Positions 1-6,032 of a DNA stretch of 6,535 nucleotides are shown piece by piece. The stretch is from an uncultured Clostridia bacterium (GTDB lineage Bacteria > Bacillota > Clostridia > TANB77 > CAG-508), in NCBI GenBank assembly GCA_948946035.1, contig CARBKU010000073.1, forward strand, positions 1-6,535, given 5' to 3'. Below the pieces are notes generated by a model that did no database searches, was not told the DNA's origin, and saw nothing but the letters and a program-made list of their open reading frames with translations. Numbering within the stretch: the stretch's first letter is position 1; every line of letters begins with the position of its first letter. A program made the position numbers and the translations under genes.

Positions 1-217
1 ACCAAAAAAATCCTGACTTCATTCTTACTTTAAAAAATTGATATTTTTCTAAAGTTTCATTTACTGCTTTTTCTAATATTTGGGGTTGTATTTCTTCTTT
101 TAATAAAACAGATAATCTAAATACTGTACTATATCTTTTTCCTGTTGACATTGGAAATATTTTAGCTGAATTATCTAATCTTCTCCATGTTAGTTTACTT
201 TTTTTATCATTTTTCAT
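1..217 (-). CDS. Alcohol acetyltransferase-like / condensation-fold protein, N-terminal fragment
   Basis: Partial gene: 72 codons from an ATG at 217, open to the window edge where the C-terminal part is cut off. The start is supported by GAAAGG at 225-230, seven bases upstream. The protein begins MKNDKKSKLTWRRLDNSAKI and continues with FRLSVLLKEEI and a helix ending near KVRMKSGFFW. The pattern W-x-R-L-D-N-x-x-K-I-F-P, then a basic stretch, then F-R-L-S, is one I know from the start of clostridial AATase-like proteins, relatives of the condensation/acyltransferase fold that uses an HHxxxD motif. That motif would lie beyond the edge and cannot be checked. Known relatives are annotated as transferring acyl groups from CoA to alcohols; the substrate here is unknown. 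It begins 44 bases after the hydrolase stop on the same strand, so co-transcription is likely. Family recognition is from memory of the N-terminal pattern, hence moderate confidence. Confidence 0.7.
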   Translation of the reverse strand, partial: MKNDKKSKLTWRRLDNSAKIFPMSTGKRYSTVFRLSVLLKEEIQPQILEKAVNETLEKYQFFKVRMKSGFFW

Positions 218-261
218 TTTTTAACCTTTCTATATCTAGTACTAATTCATAATATTTTATA

Positions 262-1153
262 TTATTTTATTATTTGTATTAAATCTTGATATCCTTTTTG
301 AATAACTTCATCATCACTATCTCTATCTATTAACCATATATGACTTGCATTTTCATATTCTTTTATATCTATATTACAATTAACTTTTTTTGCTCTCTCT
401 TGTAGTTTATATACATCAGGTTTTAAAATGTCGTTTGTTCCTATAAGTATTGTTAAATTATTAATTTTTGATAAATCTCCCTCAATAGGATTTACTAAAT
501 AACTATTAATTCCATCTTCCCCTGCATATGCTACACCTGATATTTTTAATGCTTCTTTATTTAGTTTTTTATCTTTTTTTTGAATTATATTAATTTCAGG
601 GTTGTTAAGCCTTACATCTAACCATGGTGATATTAGTATTGTTTTATTTGGTAATTTATAGTCGTTCTCTTGTGATATTTTTTCTAATAAAGCAAGGCTT
701 AGCCCCCCTCCAGCTGAGTCCCCCATTACTATTAATTTGTTTGATGTATCTATTTTTTCTTCTATTTCTTTATATAATGGTACTACCATATTAAATACAT
801 CTTTATAGTTATATTTTGGTGTTAGTGGGTAGTCTGGCAATATTACTGTTGCACCTGTATCATTTACTATGTTTTCTATAAATCTCCAATGTTGTTTTGT
901 TGCTTCTGCCATATAGGCACCACCATGGAAATATAATATAGTTTTGTCTGTCTTGTCTTTATCTTCTTTAGGTGTTATTATAAATATTTTTCTATCCATG
1001 TAGTATTCTGTTTTTAAATTAAGTGCTTTTGATATGTTATTTGGCTCTTTTGTTTCTATATCTACTATCATAAAATATGCAATTACTGCTAGTACTAACA
1101 TTAATATAATTAACATTATACCGTATTACTGTTTTTATTATTTTTAACTTCAT
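262..1153 (-). CDS. Membrane-anchored HSL-family alpha/beta hydrolase (esterase), with a +1 frameshift at codon 11
   Basis: Carboxylesterase/lipase-type hydrolase of the hormone-sensitive-lipase group (alpha/beta hydrolase fold-3). Numbered from the internal ATG at 1116 (284 residues), the oxyanion motif HGGAY starts at residue 64. The nucleophile elbow is GDSAGG with Ser134, SPWLDV follows at 163-168, the probable catalytic Asp229 is in GTNDIL, and His259 is in ASHIW. The first 17 residues are one hydrophobic segment, so the enzyme is probably anchored with its domain outside the membrane. That ATG has no convincing ribosome binding site and lies directly in the membrane segment. An ATG at 1153 has GAGGG at 1159-1163, five bases away, and encodes MKLKIIKTVI, an ideal basic N-terminus. 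The next codon is CGG (1123-1121). Skipping its C gives Gly-Ile-Met and joins the hydrolase frame, for a total of 296 residues. Catalytic assignment is confident; the physiological substrate is unknown. If the frameshift is rejected, the gene is 262-1116. Confidence 0.85.
1121..1123 (-). other. In-frame CGG at a +1 frameshift site (hydrolase codon 11)
   Basis: On the minus strand the frame from the ATG at 1153 reads GTA ATA CGG TAT and soon reaches a stop. If C1123 is skipped the reading becomes GTA ATA (C) GGT ATA ATG TTA, which enters the long hydrolase frame. The result is a basic N-terminus followed by one uninterrupted hydrophobic helix. A TAA at 1128-1126 closes the hydrolase frame upstream, so no in-frame extension can reach the strong ribosome binding site. 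Confidence 0.7.
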
Positions 1154-1177
1154 ATTTTCCCTCATTATTTTTTTGCT

Positions 1178-1206
1178 ATTCTATCATATTTTATATTAAA
1201 TTAAAA
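1178..1206 (-). promoter_or_regulatory. Possible weak promoter for the hydrolase gene
   Basis: The minus strand between the palindromic element and the hydrolase carries overlapping -10-like hexamers, TATGAT (1183-1188) and TAGAAT (1178-1183), 25-30 bases upstream of the ATG at 1153. TTTTAA lies 17 bases upstream of TAGAAT and is a poor -35. In DNA this AT-rich such matches are common, so this is only a candidate. It would place the start of the hydrolase/acyltransferase unit just downstream of the repeat element. Confidence 0.3.
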
Positions 1207-1239
1207 GTTTTCATTTTAATTTAGTATAAAAATGTTATA

Positions 1240-1565
1240 TGTTGTTACAGTTCACCGTTTATAAAATTCTTTATCTTTGCCATACTACATACCTATGTCA
1301 AGGATAAATATATAATTTTTTAAATATTTAAATGTGATTGGAGGAGTATTAGAAATTGTTAATAATTACATGAGGTATGTTCACGGTACTCGCAATTTAT
1401 TGCGAGGGTCTGAGTGAAAGAGGCTCATGGAATTATATTACAATTTCTTTCGACGTATTGAGCTGAAAATATTTGAAAAATTATATATTTATCCTTGACA
1501 TAGGTATGTAGTATAGCAAAGATAAAGAATTCTGGCAATTTTATAAAATGTAAACTATAACAACA
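1240..1565. mobile_element. MITE-like nested palindrome, 326 bp, non-coding
   Basis: Most of the 457-base gap between dnaJ and the hydrolase is one long inverted repeat. Bases 1269-1329 pair with 1467-1527 over 61 positions, with only one mismatch (1281/1515) and one G-T pair (1321/1475). The outer arms 1240-1268 and 1537-1565 also match, with four mismatches; the right arm carries about nine extra bases near 1528-1536. Inside are further short complementary arms around 1351-1374 and 1424-1448, and a central hairpin. There is no reading frame of note. A near-perfect long terminal repeat without a transposase is the form of a miniature inverted-repeat element or a mobile structured RNA. TTGACA occurs in each arm pointing outward (minus strand 1301-1296, plus strand 1495-1500), but no good -10 follows at 17 bases. 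No target-site duplication could be recognised. The right end touches the dnaJ terminator hairpin. The family is not recognised. Confidence 0.75.
1381..1417. repeat. Structured core of the palindromic element
   Basis: At the centre of the element TCAC (1381-1384) pairs with GTGA (1414-1417). Inside this, CTCGCAA (1389-1395) pairs with TTGCGAG (1400-1406) around a TTTA tetraloop. The core is visibly richer in G and C than its surroundings and asymmetric, unlike the flanking arms. That is what one expects of a folded RNA rather than of simple transposon ends. Confidence 0.5.
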
Positions 1566-1600
1566 GGTTAATGGCTATTTAAAATAAACCATTAACCTGT
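1563..1600 (-). terminator. Terminator-like hairpin after dnaJ
   Basis: A perfect 12-bp stem, 1563-1574 with 1589-1600 (core CAGGTTAATGG / CCATTAACCTG), and a 14-base AT-rich loop start 10 bases beyond the dnaJ stop. On the minus strand it is followed by TTGTTATAGTTTACATTTT, an interrupted U-rich tract, so termination may be only partial. Its outer edge overlaps the last bases of the palindromic element. Confidence 0.6.
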
Positions 1601-1610
1601 AACAAAACAA

Positions 1611-2779
1611 TTATCCAAACAATCCTCTCTTTTTAATTGGTGGTTGTTCATTCATAGTATTAGCCAATTTAACTAATAACTCTCTTTGTTCCTTTGTTAA
1701 TCTCTTTGGTGTTTGCACAATAACATTAAAAATAAAATCTCCAACTGAACTAGAATTTATTGACTTAAATCCTTTATTTTTTATAGTAAATTTAGTCCCT
1801 GTTTGTGTACCATCTGGTATCTTACATTTCTCCTTAGTTCCATCAACCATAGGTATTTCTAATTCTGCACCTAAAGTTGCTTGAGTAATAGTAATTGGAA
1901 CTTCACAAATTACATTATTACCATTTCTTGTATAAATACTATGTCTTTTAATTTTTACAGTAATATATAAATCTCCCTTTGGTCCACCCTTCTCACCAGG
2001 TTCACCTTCTCCTCTTAAAACTACTGTTTGATTATCATCAATACCTGCTGGTATTTTTACCTTTATTTTTGGTTGCTTTCTTACTTTTCCTCTTCCATGG
2101 CAAGTTTCACATGGTTCTTGTACTATTTCTCCTGTTCCATGACATGCTGAACAAGTTCTTGTGGTTTGCATTTGACCGAAGAATTGTGTTTTGAACTTGA
2201 GTTACTTGACCAGTACCATTACAAGTTGTACATTTTACTGGAGATGTTCCTGGTTTTGCTCCTGTTCCATGACAAGTGTCACATTCATCATCTCTAGTTA
2301 GTACAATTTCTCTTTCTACACCTAAAAATGCTTGTTCAAATGTTATATCCATATGTACATTCAAGTCTGAACCTTTTTTAGGTCCACTCTGTCTTCTTGA
2401 AGAAGTTCTTCCTCCAAATCCTCCACCAAAGAATGAAGAAAAAATATCTCCTAAATCTCCAAAGTCTCCAAATCCATCAAATCCAGATGTACCATAAGAA
2501 TAGTAACCATTCTGTCCACCAAAAGGTCCGTCCTGCTCCTCCAAACCCTTGTGGTCCATCTGGTCCAAACTGGTCATACATCTTTCTTTTTTGTGAATCA
2601 GATAATGTTTCATATGCTTCATTTACTTCTTTAAATTTTTTCTCTGCCTCTGATTTATTATCTGGATTTGCATCTGGATGATATTTTTTTGCAAGCTTAC
2701 GATAAGCTTTTTTTAGCTCATCATCTGTTGCATTTTTATTTACACCTAATACTTCATAATAATCTCTTTTACCTGCCAT
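1611..2779 (-). CDS. dnaJ: Chaperone protein DnaJ (Hsp40), read across two +1 frameshifts
   Basis: Type I J-domain co-chaperone that delivers unfolded clients to DnaK and stimulates its ATPase; cytoplasmic. The start is the ATG at 2779 (MAGKRDYYEVLG), with AAAGGA at 2792-2797, twelve bases upstream; the two Met codons further up sit on or before this site. The gene is in three frames. Frame one gives residues 1-83, the J domain with HPD at 34-36 and the start of the Gly/Phe-rich linker. Frame two gives 117 residues, with the rest of the Gly/Phe region and zinc modules CDTCHGTG and CTTCNGTG. Frame three gives 188 residues, with CSACHGTG and CETCHGRG, both C-terminal beta domains and the end KKRGLFG. 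Joined, they make 388 residues, normal for DnaJ, with nothing missing or duplicated. Each junction is an in-frame CGG whose C must be skipped. All family hallmarks are kept, so this does not look like a decaying pseudogene. It lies 57 bases after the MazG-like gene. Confidence 0.93.
2176..2178 (-). other. In-frame CGG at a +1 frameshift site (dnaJ, between zinc modules)
   Basis: The minus strand reads CAA AAC ACA ATT CTT CGG TCA in the upstream frame. Skipping C2178 gives CTT (C) GGT CAA ATG CAA, protein QNTILGQMQ. The Gly after the QNT-x-x stretch is a common DnaJ position just before the third zinc module. Without the shift the frame stops at 2107 and loses half the zinc domain and the C-terminal domains. 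Confidence 0.8.
2528..2530 (-). other. In-frame CGG at a +1 frameshift site (dnaJ, Gly/Phe linker)
   Basis: The minus strand reads GGA GGA GCA GGA CGG ACC TTT TGG in the upstream frame. Skipping C2530 gives GGA (C) GGA CCT TTT GGT GGA, protein GGAGGPFGG, which continues the Gly/Phe-rich linker. Without the shift translation runs into Trp-rich nonsense and stops at 2477. Confidence 0.8.
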
Positions 2780-2836
2780 TTTTACTAACATTCCTTTCTT
2801 ACAAGGCATAAAACTTGTTAATATTATTTAATTTTT

Positions 2837-3214
2837 TTACTTAAATGTCTTTTTATTGTATTTTTCTTTATTGTCTCTTTCAAAATTTCTTTTCATATTT
2901 ATGTTATGCTTTTCTATATATGCTTTTGAAAATTCTTCTGGTGTTATATTAAGTCTATTTAAAACTTCAACATAATAATTTTGTACATCTGTTATTTCTT
3001 CAAGAAATCTGCCTCTTACTTCTGAGTCTTCCATAATTGCATCTATTCCTTTTTTCTTAATAATAGATATGCATTCTCCCATTTCTTCTATCATATATAA
3101 TAAATGTGTTTTAGCATATTTGGGTTCTCTATCTCCCCATTTTTCTTTGTTTGCTTCATATAATTCAAATTGCATTTCTTTCATTTCAGATATTGTTAAA
3201 TCTTTTTCTGACAT
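2837..3214 (-). CDS. MazG-like all-alpha nucleotide pyrophosphohydrolase
   Basis: A 125-residue, probably cytoplasmic protein, the size of a single MazG-like domain. The family hydrolyses nucleoside triphosphates or related nucleotides to monophosphate and pyrophosphate with Mg2+. The metal-binding signature is visible: IEEMGEC around residues 42-48, giving E-E-x-x-E, and FLEEITDVQNYY around residues 70-81, giving E-E-x-x-D one helix later. The start at 3214 has AGAGGAA at 3221-3227, six bases upstream. The C-terminal tail is Lys/Asn-rich. It lies between dnaK and dnaJ, 97 bases from one and 57 from the other, an unusual place. House-cleaning of damaged or non-canonical nucleotides is a guess from the family; the true substrate cannot be told. 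Confidence 0.75.
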   Translation of the reverse strand: MSEKDLTISEMKEMQFELYEANKEKWGDREPKYAKTHLLYMIEEMGECISIIKKKGIDAIMEDSEVRGRFLEEITDVQNYYVEVLNRLNITPEEFSKAYIEKHNINMKRNFERDNKEKYNKKTFK

Positions 3215-3240
3215 TTTTTATTCCTCTTTCTTTAAAAGTT

Positions 3241-3272
3241 GAGGTTGGATTTTATACGTATTTTCCAACCTC
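3241..3272. terminator. Hairpin between dnaK and the MazG-like gene, possible partial terminator
   Basis: GAGGTTGG (3241-3248) pairs with CCAACCTC (3265-3272) around a 16-base AT loop that contains the palindrome ATACGTAT. Downstream on the minus strand is only AACTTTT, a weak tract. On the plus strand the stem is followed by TC and eight T, a better tract, but there is no plus-strand gene to terminate. It may lower read-through from dnaK into the two following genes. Confidence 0.5.
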
Positions 3273-3311
3273 TCTTTTTTTTAATTTGTTTTAAACTAGA
3301 AATTTTGAATA

Positions 3312-5159
3312 TTATTTGTTGTCTTCATCTTCTACTTTATAATCTGCATCATATACATTTCCATTTTCGTCTGTCTTTGGACCTTCACCCTCTGCATTTG
3401 AATCTGCTCCTTGTGCTCCATTTGGATTTGCACTTTTGTATAATTGTTCTGACATGTCATAAAATACCTTTGTTAATTTTTCAGTAGCTTCTTTTATTTT
3501 TTCTGTATCATTTGTTTCAAGAGCTTTTTTAGTGTTTTCAATTTCTGTTTCTACTTTTGCTTTTTCTTCTCCACTAATTTTATCTCCTAAATCTGTTAAT
3601 GTTTTTTCACTATTGTATATTAAGCTTTCTGCATTGTTTTTAACTTCTATTTCTTCTTTTTTCTTTTTATCTTCTTCTGCATGTGCTTCTGCATCTTTTA
3701 CTGCTTTATCAATATCTTCATCTGTTAAGTTAGTTGATGCTGTAATTGATACATCTTGACTGTTTCCTGTTGCCATATCTTTTGCAGATACATGTACTAT
3801 ACCATTTGCATCTATATCAAATGTAACTTCTATTTGTGGTACTCCTCTTGGTGCTGCTGGAATTCCTGTTAGTTGGAATCTTCCTAATGTTTTATTGTAT
3901 GCTGCCATTTCTCTTTCACCTTGTAATACGTGAACTTCTACTGATGTTTGACCATCTGCTGCTGTAGAGAATATTTGTGATTTTTTAGTTGGTATTGTTG
4001 TATTTCTTTCTATTAATTTTGTAAATACTCCACCATATGTTTCAATACCTAATGATAATGGTGTTACATCTAATAATACTAAGTCTTTAACATCTCCAGA
4101 TAATACACCACCTTGAATAGCTGCACCAATTGCAACACATTCATCTGGGTTAATACCTTTATCTGGTTCTTTACCTGTTATTCTTTTTACAACTTCTTGT
4201 ACAGCTGGAACTCTTGTAGAACCACCAACTAATAATACTTTGTGAATATCATTTGATGATAATCCTGCGTCTTTTAGTGCTTGATTTACTGGTCCTGCTG
4301 TTGCTTCTACTAAATCATGAATTAATTCTTCAAATTTAGATTTTGTTAATGTAACATCTAAATGCTTTGGACCTGTTGCGTCTGCTGTAATAAATGGTAA
4401 ATTAATTTGTGTTTGTTGTACACCAGATAATTCAATTTTTGCTTTTTCTGCTGCTTCTTTTAATCTTTGCATTGCCATTTTATCTGTTTTTAAATCAATT
4501 CCATTTGACTTTTTAAATTCATCTACTAAATAATCAATAATAGCATTATCAAAATCATCTCCACCTAAATGTGTATTACCACTTGTAGATAAAACTTCAA
4601 ATACACCATCACCAATATCAAGTATAGAAACATCAAATGTTCCTCCACCTAAATCATAAATTAATATTTTTTGATCTTGTTCCTTATCCATTCCATAAGC
4701 TAAAGCTGCTGCTGTTGGTTCATTTATAATTCTTAAAACTTCAAGACCTGCTATTTTTCCTGCATCTTTTGTTGCTTGTCTTTGACTATCATTAAAATAT
4801 GCTGGAACTGTAATAACAGCTTGTGTTACTTTTTGTCCTAAATAATTTTCAGCATCTGCCTTTAATTTTTGTAAAACCATAGCAGAAATCTCTTGTGGTG
4901 TAAACTTATCACCTTCTATATCAACTTTATCTGCTGTTCCCATTTTTCTTTTGATTGAAATAACAGTATTATCTGGATTTGTAACTGCCTGACGTTTAGC
5001 AATTTGACCAACTAATCTTTCTCCATTTTTAGAAAAAGCTACTACTGATGGAGTTGTTCTATTACCTTCTGCATTTGGTATAACAACTGGCTCTCCACCT
5101 TCCATAACTGCTACACATGAATTAGTTGTTCCTAAATCAATTCCTATTATTTTACCCAT
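3312..5159 (-). CDS. dnaK: Chaperone protein DnaK (Hsp70)
   Basis: ATP-dependent cytoplasmic Hsp70, 615 residues, the usual size in Bacillota, in one uninterrupted frame. The ATPase domain shows IDLGTTNS at 6-13, INEPTAAALAYG at 145-156, and the phosphate motif DLGGGTFDVS starting at 169. LLVGGSTRVP (the adenosine motif) and the linker LLDVTPLSLG follow. The substrate-binding domain includes GIPAAPRGVPQIEVTFDIDA, and the acidic helical lid ends in a short tail EDEDNK. The start at 5159 is fixed by GGGAGG at 5168-5173, eight bases upstream, and by the conserved MGKIIGIDLG; an ATG at 5210 would add 17 residues read through a repeat and is rejected. No CGG codon occurs in it, and no CIRCE-type operator lies directly upstream. 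Any promoter of its own would have to lie in or beyond the REPIN-like repeat, so read-through from upstream is likely. Confidence 0.99.
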   Translation of the reverse strand: MGKIIGIDLGTTNSCVAVMEGGEPVVIPNAEGNRTTPSVVAFSKNGERLVGQIAKRQAVTNPDNTVISIKRKMGTADKVDIEGDKFTPQEISAMVLQKLKADAENYLGQKVTQAVITVPAYFNDSQRQATKDAGKIAGLEVLRIINEPTAAALAYGMDKEQDQKILIYDLGGGTFDVSILDIGDGVFEVLSTSGNTHLGGDDFDNAIIDYLVDEFKKSNGIDLKTDKMAMQRLKEAAEKAKIELSGVQQTQINLPFITADATGPKHLDVTLTKSKFEELIHDLVEATAGPVNQALKDAGLSSNDIHKVLLVGGSTRVPAVQEVVKRITGKEPDKGINPDECVAIGAAIQGGVLSGDVKDLVLLDVTPLSLGIETYGGVFTKLIERNTTIPTKKSQIFSTAADGQTSVEVHVLQGEREMAAYNKTLGRFQLTGIPAAPRGVPQIEVTFDIDANGIVHVSAKDMATGNSQDVSITASTNLTDEDIDKAVKDAEAHAEEDKKKKEEIEVKNNAESLIYNSEKTLTDLGDKISGEEKAKVETEIENTKKALETNDTEKIKEATEKLTKVFYDMSEQLYKSANPNGAQGADSNAEGEGPKTDENGNVYDADYKVEDEDNK

Positions 5160-5176
5160 TTTAAAATCCTCCCTTT

Positions 5177-5285
5177 TGATGATTTTGGAGACAGAGGAAA
5201 AAATCATCACCTTTTTTATTTATTACTATTTTAATATATATTTTTTCTCAAAGTGATGATTTTTCCTCTGTCCCCAAAATCATCA
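5177..5285. repeat. REPIN-like inverted repeat directly upstream of dnaK
   Basis: Bases 5177-5210 and 5253-5285 are inverted copies differing by one mismatch and one extra A. Each copy is itself a small palindrome, GATGATTTT at one end and AAAATCATC at the other, enclosing GGAGACAGAGG on the left and its counterpart GGGGACAGAGG on the right. Two palindromes in inverted orientation around a 42-base AT spacer is the layout of a REPIN, the form spread by REP-associated tyrosine transposases; a GGGGACAG-type core also occurs in such repeats as I recall them. It fills most of the 137-base gap between the CYTH stop and the dnaK ribosome binding site. Confidence 0.7.
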
Positions 5286-5296
5286 CTTTTTCAAAT

Positions 5297-5890
5297 TTAA
5301 TAACTATTTAATAATTTTGCTTCTAACTGATTTATTATCTTTTTGTTTTTATTAATAAACTCTTCAGAAACTTTACTTTTGAATTCTTCTTTTGTCATTT
5401 CTGCTAATTTTCTATTTGATAATTGTTTATATCCTAATTCTTCACCTAACCAAGATGGTTTTTGATATGACTTCGCCATTTCTTCACTAGGAAATTCTAT
5501 TTCTGCGGTTAATAATCCTTCTAAATAATCATAATAAATATCAATTTCGACTTTTAAATTATCTTCAATTGGAATGTCTATTCTTGTTTTATTTATTATA
5601 TTACTTATTTTTCTTTGCATTAATTCTTCGTATTCTTCTTTAGAAATATCATTTTCTATTTCGTATTTTTTTACTATATCATAAGTATTATTGTATTCTA
5701 TGTCTCCTTTTGTCTTTATTGTATAGATATATCTTGTTGTTTTTTCTTTTTTATCTGTTACTTTCCTAATTCTTATAATTGTATTAATATCTTTATAAAT
5801 AAACGCTTGATCTATTTTGAATATTTTACTAATTTTAAGATTACTAGGAAATTCTTTAACAGCATATTTTCTTTCAATTTCTTTGTTCAT
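5297..5890 (-). CDS. CYTH-domain protein (triphosphate tunnel metalloenzyme)
   Basis: A 197-residue, probably cytoplasmic protein. The CYTH family folds as an eight-strand tunnel that binds a triphosphate through basic and acidic side chains and metal ions. Members are inorganic triphosphatases, thiamine-triphosphatases and class IV adenylate cyclases. The hallmark ExExK is at residues 4-8 (EIERK). It is followed by the alternating charged strands IRIRK, TIKTKG, KYEIEND, KTRIDI, KVEIDIY and AEIEF, all at expected spacing. The tail is a Lys/Asn-rich helix. The start at 5890 (MNKEIERKY) is chosen over the ATG at 5899: AAGGA at 5900-5904 is nine bases from the former but touches the latter. It lies between grpE and dnaK, 142 and 137 bases away. 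Inorganic triphosphatase is the likeliest activity by family, but the residues seen do not prove the substrate. Confidence 0.85.
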   Translation of the reverse strand: MNKEIERKYAVKEFPSNLKISKIFKIDQAFIYKDINTIIRIRKVTDKKEKTTRYIYTIKTKGDIEYNNTYDIVKKYEIENDISKEEYEELMQRKISNIINKTRIDIPIEDNLKVEIDIYYDYLEGLLTAEIEFPSEEMAKSYQKPSWLGEELGYKQLSNRKLAEMTKEEFKSKVSEEFINKNKKIINQLEAKLLNSY

Positions 5891-5933
5891 TTTTTTCATT
5901 CCTTTTCGTTTTAAATTGATGAAAGTAATAAGA

Positions 5934-6012
5934 TGTGCATTTTTAATATTTATTGCAAGCCGAAGGTGTACATTTGTACATTGAGGTTTGAAATAAATAT
6001 TAAAAATGTGCA
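5934..6012. repeat. 79-bp palindromic element between grpE and the CYTH gene
   Basis: Bases 5934-5972 are the imperfect reverse complement of 5975-6012. The block ATTTTTAATATTTATT (5939-5954) is matched exactly, as is TGTACA next to a TT loop (5967-5972 / 5975-5980). Between these the arms differ (GCAAGCCGAAGG against TCAAACCTCAA). It has no U-tract for termination. It could be a small mobile palindrome or an mRNA hairpin acting on processing between the two genes; its ends lie about 20 bases from the grpE stop and about 30 bases before the CYTH ribosome binding site. Confidence 0.6.
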
Positions 6013-6032
6013 GATTGTTGCTTTTAATTAAT

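Noticed and set aside
1240..1565. CRISPR array or tRNA in the large intergenic gap
   Set aside because: The region has two inverted arms, not regularly spaced direct repeats, and no cloverleaf or T-loop signature was seen.
1121..2530. Ordinary homopolymer sequencing errors as the cause of the three shifts
   Set aside because: None of the three inferred extra bases extends a homopolymer, and GG doublets elsewhere in the genes are read without error. A chemistry-specific systematic error is still possible and is kept as the main refutation test.
1611..2809. dnaJ as a decaying pseudogene or as three separate genes
   Set aside because: The three pieces join without loss, all J-domain, zinc and C-terminal hallmarks are intact, there are no internal stops in the joined frame, and both junctions share the same in-phase CGG.
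5160..5210. N-terminal extension of dnaK to an ATG at 5210
   Set aside because: It translates the REPIN-like repeat and ignores the strong ribosome binding site and conserved start at 5159.
5160..5296. CIRCE operator for HrcA control of dnaK
   Set aside because: The inverted repeat here is GATGATTTT-based; no TTAGCACTC/GAGTGCTAA pair is present. If the locus has CIRCE it would lie upstream of grpE, outside the window.
5503..5508. CGG on the plus strand inside the CYTH gene
   Set aside because: On the coding strand it reads ACC GCA in frame (Thr-Ala), so it is CCG across two codons and not a CGG codon; the frame is continuous.
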